From Sporopachydermia quercuum (taxonomy: Eukaryota > Ascomycota > Sporopachydermiomycetes > Sporopachydermiales > Sporopachydermiaceae): DNA of 64,000 nucleotides. The first letter of the stretch is position 1. The number at the start of each line of letters is the position of its first letter. The notes under the pieces were generated by a model, which saw only the letters and a program-made list of their open reading frames with translations, ran no database searches and was not told where the DNA came from. The stretch covers positions 1,426,001 through 1,490,000 of the forward strand of contig BCGN01000002.1 in the NCBI GenBank assembly GCA_001599295.1, in the 5' to 3' direction. This document shows, in pieces, positions 50,772 through 62,769 of the stretch. Position numbers and translations under genes: made by a program.

Positions 50772-53700
50772 ATGGCTTGCCTCAAAGCAACTTCCTCTGT
50801 AAAATTTGGCAGATTTGTCGTTGGAAGATTAAACCCAGCCAAATGTGTCCAGAATCACCCCCGGGAGACCATTAGAGGGATTGTGTCGCAGGGGCGTTTC
50901 TTCTCCATGATAAGAATTGGCGGTTCATCAACAGACTTAAGGACGGTGATGAAAAGTAGTAGGAATGGAGAAAAACTAGGAATTAGAGGAAATCGTGTAG
51001 GAATACTATCGCAATTGAATCATTTAAAAGCTATTAGAATGTGCTCATCTTGCTCTGGATTGGGAGTTACAAAGTAAGTGCTATAAAGGACTAATTTGAT
51101 GCGTACATGGTAAGAGGTAGATTACTTACAATAGGTAATAAATGAATGAATGTCTAAATGAATGGAATTGCTCATTTGTTTCAACTTTAGTTCTGATGCA
51201 GTGATATAAATAGACTGCTTGAATAGATTGCTAGAATTGATAGAATAGCCTGAGCGTTATACTAAGTGGTTATTGCATTTTGATACAATGCTTGCAAGTC
51301 CAAAGCTCTTTTTTGGCGCTTTGGCCATTGCGATCACATCATTGGCAACATTCCCAATACAAAATATGTTGTATCCTTATAAAATACATAACAGCTTAAT
51401 AAGCGCAGGAAATGCTGCTTATTCATATCGAATCTCCTATGGAGCGTTTGATTACAACTCATTGTTTGTTATACCAACAGTAACTGAACCTATACTTACC
51501 TCAATCAAATTATGGATTCTTTGGTCGATTATACTTTTCTTCCTACATTATAAGGACCAGTTACTAACGTTCTTTGTTTAGCGTCCCTCAAAGGGAGATT
51601 TTACCTACCCATGTCAAACCAATTGACTATGATTTAACATTAGAACCAAACTTCAGTGATTTCACCTTCAAAGGTGACTTGACAATTGATTTAGAAGTAA
51701 AGGAATCTAAGGAAACCATCACTTTAAACTCTTTAGAAATTGATGTTCATACTGCTTCAGTTGTCAGTGACAGTGTCGAACAAAAGGCCACTGATATTTC
51801 ATACGATGAAGAACTACAAACTGTCACTTTCAAGTTTGATAAGCCATTGACAGTTGGGGCCAAGACCGCTTTATCTTTAACTTTCACTGGTCAATTAAAC
51901 GATAAAATGNCAGGTTTCTACAGAAGTACTTACACTGACGCCAATGGCGAAACTAAGTATTTGGCTACCACTCAAATGGAACCAACTGATTGTAGAAGAG
52001 CTTTCCCATCTTTTGATGAACCAGCAGTGAAAGCTCATTTCTCTATTACTCTTATCGCTGATAAGAATTTGACCTGCTTATCCAATATGGATGTTAAAGA
52101 GACCAAGGAGTTAGATAATGACAGAAAAGCTGTTGTATTTAATCAAACACCTTTGATGTCTACTTATTTGGTTGCTTTCATTATTGGTGATTTGAAATAT
52201 GTTGAAACAAATGAATTCCGAATCCCTATCAGAGTTTACGCTACTCCTGGTCTTGAAAAACAAGGTAAATTTTCTGTTGAATTGGCAGCTAAGACTCTAG
52301 ATTTCTTTGAAAAGACTTTTGATATTCCATTTCCTTTACCAAAGATGGATATGGTGGCCATTCATGACTTTTCGGCCGGCGCCATGGANAACTGGGGTTT
52401 GATTACTTACAGAGTTGTTGATTTACTTTTTGATGAAGAACATGCTTCTCTATCTACTAAGCAAAGAGTTGCTGAAGTTGTTCAACACGAATTAGCTCAT
52501 CAATGGTTNGGTAATTTGGTTACAATGGACTGGTGGGAAGGTCTTTGGCTCAATGAAGGTTTTGCTACTTGGATGTCGTGGTTCTCTTGTAACGAATTCT
52601 ATCCTGACTGGAAAGTTTGGGAACAATATGTTACTGATAATTTACAATCAGCATTGTCACTCGATGGTTTGAGATCTTCTCATCCTATTGAAGTTCCTGT
52701 TAAAAAAGCCGATGAAATCAATCAAATCTTCGATGCTATTTCATATTCCAAGGGTTCTGCTGTGTTAAAGATGATCTCTGAATATTTAGGTGAAGAAGTG
52801 TTTATTAAAGGTGTTTCCAACTACTTGAAGAAACATTCTTATGGAAATACTCAAACTGGCGATCTTTGGGCTGCTTTAGCTGAAGCCTCTGGTAAAGATA
52901 TTGTTAAAGTTATGGACATTTGGACCAAAAAGGTTGGCTATCCAGTTGTAAGTGTTACTGAAAATCCTGACTCCAATGAAATTGTTGTTAAGCAAAACAG
53001 ATATCTTACTACTGGTGATGTTAAGCCGGAAGAAGATGAAACCATCTATCCTGTTTTCCTAGGATTGAAAACAGCTGATGGTGTCGATGAATCTGTTGTT
53101 TTAGATAAGAGAGAATCCACATACAAACTGAAGGATTTAGATTTTTACAAGATCAATTCTGATCATGCTGGTATCTATCGTACTTCATACCCCAAAGAAA
53201 GATGGGAAAGATTATCTGAAGCTGGTGTTAAGGGCTTATTATCTGTTGAAGACAGAGCTGGTCTTGTTGCTGATATTGGTGCCCTTTCTGTTTCTGGATA
53301 TCAACCCACAGTCAATTTACTATCCCTTGTCTCTCAATGGAAGTCAGAATCACAATTTGTTGTTTGGGACGAAATCACCTCCAGAATTGGTGCTATTAAG
53401 ACTGCTTGGTTATTTGAAGAAGAATCGGTTAAAACTGGGTTAAAGAAGTTCACCCGCGATCTTGTCATCGATAAGGCGAAATCGGTTGGCTGGGATTTCA
53501 AACCAGATGATTCTTTCTTAGATCAACAGTTAAAATCTCTGTTATTTGGCGCTACCGTGGGCTCAGAAGATGAGGAGTTCGTTAAGATTGCTATTGACCA
53601 GTTTAATAAGTACATCGCTGGTGATAAGAAGGCTATTCATCCTAATGTAAGAGGAACTGTTTTTGCTACTGCTATTAAGTATGGAGGAGTCAAAGAATGG

Positions 53701-54183
53701 GATGCATTGTATGAGATTTATAAGAATCCTGTTTCTGTTGATGAAAAGAACACTGCCCTGAGAACTTTAGGTAGATCAAATAAACCTGAATTGATTGAAA
53801 AAACGTTGGGATTATTATTGGATGGCTCTGTTAGACCTCAAGATATTTACCTCCCAATGGTTGGATTACGCGCTCATAAAGAAGGTGTTGTTGCCTTATG
53901 GAAATGGCTCACTGAAAATTGGGATGCTATCTATAAATTATTACCGCCTGGTTTGTCTATGCTTTCTTCTGTTGTTTCAGTATGTACATCTAGTTATACT
54001 ACTAGAGAAGGTGTTGCTGCAATTAATGCTTTCTTCAAAGATAAAAACACCAAAGGTTTTGATCAAGGTCTCGCTCAAAGTCTAGATAGCATCCGCAGTA
54101 AGATTTCATGGGTTGAAAGAGATCGTGATGAGTTGAAATCATGGTTAGCAGATAAGGGATTTCTCAACACCGAGAAGATCTAA
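50772..54183 (+). CDS. APE2: M1 zinc aminopeptidase (Ape2-type), two exons
   Basis: Exons 50772-51073 and 51582-54183; a 508-bp intron (donor GTAAGT at 51074, branch TACTAAC 51562-51568, acceptor TTTAG). The protein is 967 aa (yeast Ape2 is 952). Exon 1 is a basic, Ser/Arg-rich leader of ~100 residues like the N-terminal extension of Ape2, including a CSSC pair (yeast has C-x-x-C here). Exon 2 starts [23 protein letters not shown]. The substrate-anchoring GAMENWG motif and the zinc site HELAHQW (His403, Glu404, His407) with the downstream NEGFATW glutamate are present, then the ERAP1-like C-terminal domain. It removes N-terminal residues from peptides. Close paralogues (Aap1) lack the leader, and no second paralogue is visible here. 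The CTG codon at 53758-53760 encodes the conserved Leu of ALRTLGR. Confidence 0.94.
51202..51581 (+). other. ORF with upstream TATA-like box inside the APE2 intron
   Basis: Within the APE2 intron lies an open frame from the ATG at 51288 (an in-frame earlier start lies at 51273) to a TAG at 51579-51581 that is also the splice acceptor. It would give about 97 residues with two hydrophobic segments ([17 protein letters not shown] and [14 protein letters not shown]). TATAAATA lies at about 51206-51213, 75-80 bp before the ATG. It could be an independent small membrane protein, an alternative first exon, or chance. No family is recognised. Confidence 0.25.
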
Positions 54184-54372
54184 TTAGTTGAATATATCGC
54201 ACATACGTAGAGAAGCTGTATAAAACGAAGCGCATGCAAATGCAAATGCAAATATGATGCTAAATGCAAAATATATCATTAGTATTCTTAGTATATTCTC
54301 AGCAAGTGTAACTTAAACAACGAATGACTGTCAAGTATGATATAAATAATAAATCCCCATTAGCAAATGAAA

Positions 54373-56244
54373 CTATTTCATAAAATAGTTACGTAAAACA
54401 ATTGCTTTTGAATATATGTCAGCAACAACCGCATCATTGATCATATCAGTATTCACACCAAATGCTGAAATTAAGTATCCACCACAGATTTTATCAACAT
54501 TGACGACATCGGTATTACTATCATTATCATTATAATTAACATTCTCAATGGTATTCTCAACAGATTTATCACTGTTACCACTGTTATCACTGTTATCATT
54601 CCTATCATTGTCATTATCAATATTGTTATTATCATCTTTCTTAGAGCTATTAGAACTCTTCTTTATAGCAAGTTCAATACGATCTCTATGAAAAGGCATA
54701 CAAGTTCCGGAGCGGAATTTGTTAGTCTTACTAGAATCATTGTATGTAATTCCCAAAGGAGAATTGAACGATTTATAATGAATTTTTGGTTCAAATTTCA
54801 AGCCATCAAGGGGAAATCCAGATGAACCTAATAATCTTGTTTTAATACTATCATCACATCTCTTCGTGAGCTCATTTTTGTATTCGAAGCTATCATAATC
54901 AATCTTACTCTGACCTGTGGAATTAGTTAAGTATTTATATGGTATAGAATACTTCTCAGTTACTCTGATTTCCATAATGTAAACAAAATCCAGCTCAAGA
55001 TTGGTAGCAACATAATCACATAAAGCATTAGCAGCATATCTTATATCATGTTTCTCCAGTAAGATGTGTTCTAATGCTGTAGCCCTGGAATAAAATGCTT
55101 CCGATTCTTCTTTGCCAAACACAAGGGTATCATTTTGGGTATATGAACTTCCTGGTCTGGTATTACCAAATGCAGGTACCTTCTTACCTGGTCTAACGCT
55201 GGTAGCTCTNCCGATAGTTTTGATAAGAGGAGTATTACCTTCATGTTTGGATGTAGCGGAGCCTATTCTATCGATGTTTGTTTCTTCTACAATATCCATA
55301 ATTTCTTGGGCATATTGCTGCATATCTTTAATCATCTCNTCACAATTCTTATTTCTCTCGTGCCTGTCAAAAAGAGCCAATACTCCAATACAACTTGAGC
55401 TCTAATTATGATAATTATGATAAGGAGAAATCGTTAGTTGATTAGGTTTAGATTATAAGATACTCTTTCAGATCTCAAACAATGCTGTGGATGATAAACA
55501 ACCATTTCAATCAAACATACCTTTGTTATCAAAGGAACCCCACAGTAAAAAGTAACAAACAATGAACCTGTAACCAATGGGTTCTTTTTGAATCTCCAGT
55601 CCTTTGCTGTATTTTTTATAAGCATGTAATCTTTTGATAGTATACAGTGAGCATCTAATGAAGCCATTCTAGTACATTTCGTAAAAACGGTTGTTGGTAA
55701 GACTTTGATATTCAATTGTTGAGTTTGAGTGATCAAAGAAATGTTTGCTCCAGCCACGCCATACTTCAAAATCAACTTTCTAACGATACTTGCAAAATGA
55801 TTATCATGATACCTCCATACTTCTTCTGTGAGATAATGTTGAACGTTCTANTAACAATAAGTTAATGACAAAGAGATCCTTGAAGGGAAGAAAAAAAGCG
55901 AAAAATAGCGAAGCTTCACATAAATTATACGCATCAACACTCTCATGTTATAACATCACATACCTTCAAACGAATATATTCATCACAGCTTGATGGTGCC
56001 ATCATCAATCCCTCACAATCACAATTCTTTGGCATAGGAACCTCTGACAAGTTTTTCTTTCTCTGTAAACATGAATTGTTAGAGTACATATATATTAGTG
56101 GGCCTATGCGCAAATGGTGCAACACTATACCGAAGAATACCCATCAGTAAAATGAGCCCAGTTAGGTTCAATATTCTTGAGCAATACTGAGGGATCATGT
56201 TTTCTAATCTTTAAGTCATTAGAACTATCCTTTGATCTGCTCAT
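54373..56244 (-). CDS. GAF-domain protein, four exons, uncharacterised
   Basis: Exons 56244-56131, 56062-55964, 55847-55521 and 55401-54373, joined in phase 0; 522 aa. Introns are 68 bp (donor GTATAG, branch CTCTAAC), 116 bp (donor GTATGT) and 119 bp (donor GTATGT, branch AACTAAC). Residues about 70-205 form a GAF-like fold: DEYIRLK-NVQHYLTEEVWRY, then GVAGANISLITQTQQLNIKV, LDAHCILSKDYMLIKNTAKDWRFKKNPLV, FYCGVPLIT and SSSCIGVLALFDR. The C-terminal part repeats some of this style (ALCDYVATNLELDFVYIMEIRV ... CGGYLISAFGVN), with an Asn/Asp/Ser tract of ~50 residues inserted, so a second degenerate GAF is possible. GAF domains bind small ligands or mediate dimers. Partner and ligand are unknown. 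The fold call is by eye; the exon joins are well supported by phase. Confidence 0.75.
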
Positions 56245-57373
56245 ATGTAAGGAAAACAGTAATTCACCTTTGTCAGTAACTAATTATTATTGGAATGAGA
56301 TTTATCATTCCCAGCATAAAAGATTGAAGGTCATTCCACTACTTTACAGTGATTTCCAAATTACTTCTATCTCTCAAAGTTATCGCCTGATTCCTGGTGT
56401 CTTTAAGCTCATCATTTTTATTCTGGTGAGCAGAGAATATCTTTATTTGTCGTTTGAATGATTCCAGAAGCATTTTGTCAATAAATGGTCAATTAATCCT
56501 TTGCAGTTGAGTTCTATATTTAAAACTAATAATCTCGATCTCGATCTCAATGATCTATTCACAATACTAGTTTCCTTCTTGCTTTTCAACAAGTCGTTCT
56601 CTAGTGATGAGCAATAGCAATTGTTGTCTGCAGCTAGCCCAGCAAATTACAGCCGAGTTCTACTATGCTTCTATAGATTGCTTAACGTATGCCATGTTGC
56701 CAGAATTTCATCAACCACTTATATTCCCAATAAGAGAAACAGGCAGCACACCAAAAGGAACCTCATTAATAAACTGGACAGGTTAATGGAACAAAAGCAC
56801 ATGAGTTAACAGTTACAAAGATCACAAAACAAATTAAGGTTGACGGATCAAAATCCAAGCCACATCTGGTACTTAGCCACAAAATATATATCCTATTTAG
56901 GCACTATCGGAAAAGATAAAAAGCAATCANTATGTTCTCCGTTTTCTTCTTGGTTTATAATTTCCGATATTGCTTATGCTAACGATAACTCAGCATGCCT
57001 GTGTATCTATCTATCTATCAACAGAGAAGTAGTTGATTAACTAACTGTGTATATAGATGATACAGGAGAAAAATACAATTTGCCCTGTTGTTTATATTAT
57101 GATGTTAATAGGTTACACTCACCAAGAGATTACTGTATTTTTAAGAGTATTAATTGTTTATGAGTTGCTTTGTTGAAAACAACTGTTCAAAACGTTTGTA
57201 TGAACTCGGTAGCTTACCTGATTCATATCGTAGGGTATATCCTATCTATGTAATATATCTACAGATTTATCTATGAAAGTCCACTGTTCAATGATTCAAT
57301 TGAGAACTATTTGACGTATATTGGAGCTATCNAGCATTTAACGATCTGTTGCCTCAATTGCTTCAAAACTACA
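56245..57373. other. Divergent intergenic upstream of IML1
   Basis: About 1.1 kb; several short overlapping frames without features. Holds the promoters of the GAF gene (left) and IML1 (right). Confidence 0.5.
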
Positions 57374-60300
57374 ATGGTCTTCGTCATCAATAGTAACAGT
57401 GAACAAGCATTGACAGAAATCGCTGTGAGTAAAACAGCAACAATCAAAGAACCAACTCAATTGCTAGTTTCTTTCCATGAAAATCGAATATGCAACAGTG
57501 ATGTACTTGTTTGTCCTAACGTGCTGCCAGAAGCAAAAGATGGTGATCTGGCAGAGTTGCAACCTTTAGAAGGCACTGGGAGAAAACTGCTGTTTATTGT
57601 TAAAACAGCCGAAGGAGATTTACTGAAAAAGCTCCCAAATTTCCAAGTAAGTATCCAGTAATGACATGGCATTTTACTTCTTCTTCTCTGATTTTCGCAC
57701 TGACTAACAAATCCCCTGTCTAGATATCTCTACTTGCTGGAAGTTTGCAGGCATTACTTGATCTGACACCTAGAAGCCCTGTTCTGGTGAGACTGAAATC
57801 TCGTGATCAAGAAGAAGCAGATCTAGTAGAAATATACATCCGTGATCTGTATTTAACAAGATACGACCAATGGAGATTGGCACAGCAACTAATAGGCAAT
57901 TGTGTCTACAGAACTCAGAAGATTGTTTTTATGGAATCTATCAGATGTTCTGTTAACGGTGTATTCCGCCGAGGTAAAAAGGTATTCTCTGCTTATATTG
58001 GGAATAAGACAAAAGTCGTTTTCCGCTCAGAATCTGCAAAACTGGTGTTCTTAGTTCAAATGTCTAAAGAAATGTGGGATTTTGAAGAGTCTGGTGATAT
58101 TATCTTTCAGAAGGTCGTCAACTCAATATTTCCTGAAATATTCAAACGCTGGAATGATATTGGTGCTCATCATGTAATCACGATTGTTCTCTTCACTACT
58201 GTTGATATATCTTCCAGCAAGAAGATTGCTGAACTGGGGAGAAGACCTGATCATACAAAGGAATATTTTCGAGTGGTAGTTGACCAGATCCATGTAAATA
58301 GTTGGAGCGATATTATGATATCATTACGGCGAGAGTTTGCTAGATTTGAACGCGATGTTAGAATCCAGAAATCTGGCGATATTTCTGCCATCGAAGGATC
58401 AATCGTTTCTGCTATTAAAGGAAACTTATTAGAAGCAATTAATCTAGCCACCTCATTAGTTGTTGATCATTTCAAGGATCCTGATTTGAGATTGACTAAC
58501 CATCATTTTGTCATCATAACACCAGGGACTGGTATTTTTGACGTTGACTATGATCTTCTTTACCTGACCAGTAAAAAAATGCTGGAGATAGAAGTCGGTG
58601 TTGATATCATTTGTTTAAGCAGACCCCCTTTGCATGTTATACCTTTATTCAGATATCGTGATAAAGATAACAGCTTATGCCATTGTATTCCCAATTGGAT
58701 TGACATATCATACTGGAATGCTGTAGAGAAATTCAGCAGCCAATGGATTCCNCGATGTAAAATATACGAATTGCAAATGATGGGTGTTATGGAAAATGAA
58801 ATGAGTGCTATATCTATAGATAATCTGGCTTTAAGTGACAAAGCACGTACATTGACTGCTGCAATGAATAGTTATGACGAGGATGTGTTTGGAATAGTGA
58901 AGAAGAAAGTGAAAAATGATGCAAGTGAGAAACTATATGAGAAATCTGCTCCAAGCACTGCATCTACAACATCTATTTTGAACTTCACCAATTCAACTGC
59001 TAGTCAAAAACAAAGCAATACCTCTGAAGTCGATTTGACTGATTATAAAGGCTTAAAGCCCACAAGACCTCAAAGCTTGTTAAGCATGGGATTATCTAGA
59101 ATTCCATCAGCTGCTTCAGTGTCAACTACAACCTCAAAGGCATCTTCTACTTTCAGTTCCAATGGCCCTGTTATACATAACAAAGGTATAATGCCAAGTG
59201 TGGTTTCTACCAATCTAGGCTCTCCTGCTTTAGCTGCTACATCAGACGTATTTGGCACTGCTTTTAAAGCCAAGTCCGAGTTATCAGCTAGATCCTTTTT
59301 GCTTCAGTTGCGGGAGAACAAGCATCAGTCTTCANGTTCATCAGAAGATGCTGATGTTCAGGAAGAAGGATTTTCAATCATCAGCTCAAGAACGAGATCG
59401 CCTATGATTTTAAGGAAATCAAGACCTCCCAGTAGAGCAAAAAGTAAACCAGACAGGAAGAGAGTGACAAGCTTTGGTCCTAGGAAACCCTTATCGATGA
59501 ATCACCTGACATCGACAAACACCATGACAATATCTACAGGTGCTGATATGAATATTGAAACGTCTATCAAAGACTCAGAGTATAGAGAACGTGATTCTAA
59601 TAGAAATAGTAAGGCAAACATTTCAGCAAATGGTAAGACCGGGAAGGACACTTATAACTTTGAAACCATGTGGACTATGATAGAAAACCCATCAAGAACT
59701 ATAGATGAACAATTGGTAAGCGTTTTCACCTATGGGAGATGGCAACATACGTTTCCTGATCACGTTAAACGAAGAATAGTCAAATGGAGATCGTTATCAT
59801 CGCCAGCAACCATTCCTATCACTACATCAATATTTCCTATGCCTGACGATTTCCAATTTAACTATACCTTTCAAATCTATGATGTGACTCTGAATCCTGA
59901 TTATATGGATAGAATGACAACCAGAGAGCTTATGCAAGAAATGATAGGCCTGAGACTTATTATGGGGTTCCAAATATGTGTTGGATCATTAGTAAAGAAA
60001 GTAGAAAGCAAGAGAAAACCAGGGGGAAATCCACAAGCCATCTTTACTACTATTCCAAAGGATTACTTTGGATCAAGAATCTATATGGCGCTTGACGATC
60101 AAATCCATAGAATATCTTGCGATTATTATGGCAATATCAATGTTCAGCTATATAAAAGAACTAACGGAACACCTACTAATAAAGTAGATTCGTATCATCC
60201 GTTAATTCGTACAAGGTATAATGAGAATTTCTGGAGAGCTAAGACAGATACTTTCAATAACTTGCCACCGTTAATCAATTGGAACCAGTTTGATCAAATA

Positions 60301-62457
60301 ATGGCTGGCTATCGAGAAGCAATGTCTTTTGGTGATCAAATATTTAGGATGAAAGTTGTTTTGCTTCCAGCAGATATAAATAAGAATTCTATGTTTGGAG
60401 GAGGAGTCAGTAATAGCGATATAGAACAAGAGAAACTAACAGTTGAAGAGTTACGTATTGAAGGACTAAAAAAATTGATATCGTTGATTTATAAAGGAAG
60501 ATACCTAACGAAGGAAGAAGCCAATCGGATGAGCGATAAGAAAGATTCGATACCAGTGATTAACTACTATACAGGTGATTTATTCCGGTATTTGAGACAA
60601 CAGGTTGAAATCAATAATACATCGATAGGACAAGGAGTCCCCAGGAAGAAAGACTCAATATTTATTAACAACCAAGAGCGGTTCAATATATCAATAAAAT
60701 TGAACCAATTAGCAGCAGAGATGCAAAATACTAAAGGTATAACCTTTGTCGATCGTCGATGGCACTGGAAACTGCATAAGAACTGTTTTCTAGGCCAGGA
60801 ATTTGTAACTTGGATANTAGAAAACTTTTCCGACGTTGAAACAAGAGATGAAGCTGTGAACTTTGGTAACAATTTAATGAATGAAGGCCTTTTCCATCAT
60901 GTTGAGAATCGCCATGGGTTTTTAGACGGTCATTATTTCTATCAATTGAATCCTGAGTATGATGTAAGTGATAGTAATAATAATATCAACAGCACCAATA
61001 ACAATAGAAACACTTCGTGGTTCTCTAAACCTAGCCAATTGAGAAACAACAGTGACGCCAGGTCTATGCTATCAAATGAAAGGTCGAGATCAAATTCTGT
61101 TGCTACTCAAGGATCTAAGCTGAGAGGCAATAAAATACAATCTCCTGATAGTTTAGAACCAGCTAATAGTAATGATTTCATGCTACGACGTGTACTTTCT
61201 TCTGAAGCCAAAGAAGTAGACAAGGGGCAGGAACGAGACCGGGAAAGGGACAAGGACAAGGAAAAGGAAAAGGAGAAGGAGAAGGAGAAGGAGAAGGAGA
61301 AGGATAAATCCAGAGACACTGACAGAGAGTTTGAAACGAATAAGCAAAACTACGTTTTGAAACAAACAGATAAAGATATAGATAAGGATTCTTTCACCGA
61401 TAAACTAATCAATAATCAAACGCCAGATTCAGTACCAGCATCAACTCGTGTAGCTAGTAATGATTCATCAGATCAGCAAACAGCAGACAATGCTAGTTCC
61501 AATCCTAATTCTAATCCTAGTTCATCTTCGACTGCCAATCAACCTAATAAAACAAATACAATACATAGAAATCCATCCAAAACTGAATCATCACCACAGC
61601 TTGAAAGCTTGCCAAAGAAAAGAAAAGAAAAAATCCAAGTAATGCTAAGCAGGACTATTGATTACGATATGGACACTTCAAGGAAATCCAATAGGCCAGA
61701 AATCGTTCAAGTTCACTATGATTCTGTTCATAATCCTGAACATTCTTTCAGATTGAGACTTGAGTGGTTAAACGTTACTCCTAAGCTGATTGATGAAACC
61801 ATTGGAATTTGGGGAAGAACCTGTGAAAGATATGGACTAAAACTAATTCAAGTACCCTGGAGAGAAATCGCATCTATTCCAAGTTCTAATCCTTTTCATA
61901 GTATGATATATATAGAGCTTGCTTTGAATCCATGGACAGATGAAGAGTTCAATAAGGTCTATAGTACCTCGAATAAGAATGACTCATCACCAGCGTCATT
62001 ATCAACATTGGGAACAACGTCAATTGAACCGTTGAACACCAATAAGAAATTTTATCATATTCAATTACTGGATTACTGTGGATTTATCCTTGATGGAGCG
62101 TCTCATAAGGATTATGAATCAGAAGAGTTTGACATAACATACTCTTGGGGAAAACCATCATTCAAATACTCACAGTTTATTCATAAAAGTGGAGGATACA
62201 TTGCTCAGATCCGTGATGATGGTAAGTTTGTTTTGGCACCTAATAATACCTATTTGACACGAGTGAATGTTCCAACAGAGATAACGCACTTACAGCAATC
62301 TCAGATCAATGCTGAAATGATTATCCGACAGTTTAAAGAAATATGCAGTGAAAAAGAAAAGCTGAGAACGATTTTCCGCAGTGCTAGAAATGCATGGATA
62401 AAAGTTCATGGATACGAAGAGGATGCCGGGTTTGACAGTTTAGATATTTCTGTATGA
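57374..62457 (+). CDS. IML1: SEACIT/GATOR1 subunit Iml1 (DEPDC5), two exons
   Basis: Exons 57374-57646 and 57724-62457; a 77-bp intron (donor GTAAGT at 57647, branch GACTAAC 57702-57708). The protein is 1668 aa (yeast Iml1 is 1584). I start at the ATG at 57374 (MVFVINSNSEQ); the upstream frame has no ATG. The N-terminal ~350 residues are the Iml1-specific domain (LYLTRYDQWRLAQQLIGNCVY, AIEGSIVSAIKGNLLEAINLA). A Ser/Thr-rich linker and the conserved middle region follow (TFQIYDVTLNPDYMDRMTT). A DEP domain is at about residues 1090-1170 (RRWHWKLHKNCFLGQEFVTW, FHHVENRHGFLDGHYFYQL). A long charged insert with a Lys-Glu run is next, then the C-terminal domain (FILDGASHKDYES). Iml1 is the Gtr1/RagA-directed GAP in the Iml1-Npr2-Npr3 complex that turns TORC1 off when amino acids are low. 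Confidence 0.94.
61255..61305 (+). repeat. AAGGAG-type tandem repeat in IML1 (Lys-Glu run)
   Basis: An imperfect hexamer array (AAGGAA/AAGGAG) inside the IML1 coding sequence gives eight or more Lys-Glu dipeptides in a region already rich in Arg, Asp and Glu. It lies in the disordered insert between the DEP domain and the C-terminal domain. Being a multiple of 6 bp it can change length without shifting the frame. Confidence 0.85.
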
Positions 62458-62769
62458 TATAAGGAAACCGAGAGTGAGAACAGAAGCNGATACTGGGGAA
62501 TGTATATAAATAGAGAAGAGTCTGTATAGCTAGATACATAACTGTGTTGATGTATGTGTCAAAAATCGTATGATTGATAGATATCTCATGAGTATCGTAT
62601 GAATGTTAGATAGCCTATGAATTAGCATTATCGTAATGCTCTGTTGAATCCAACATAAAAAGAGATAGACATTTCAGACACTTCAGCACTTAGTACATAA
62701 ACTGCATTGTATTGTTTATCTTCTATTCAACAATCCAAAGATTACTGTTGAAATAACATAATTACCTAT
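62458..62769. other. Convergent intergenic IML1-HOM6
   Basis: About 310 bp between two 3' ends. No gene seen. Confidence 0.5.
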
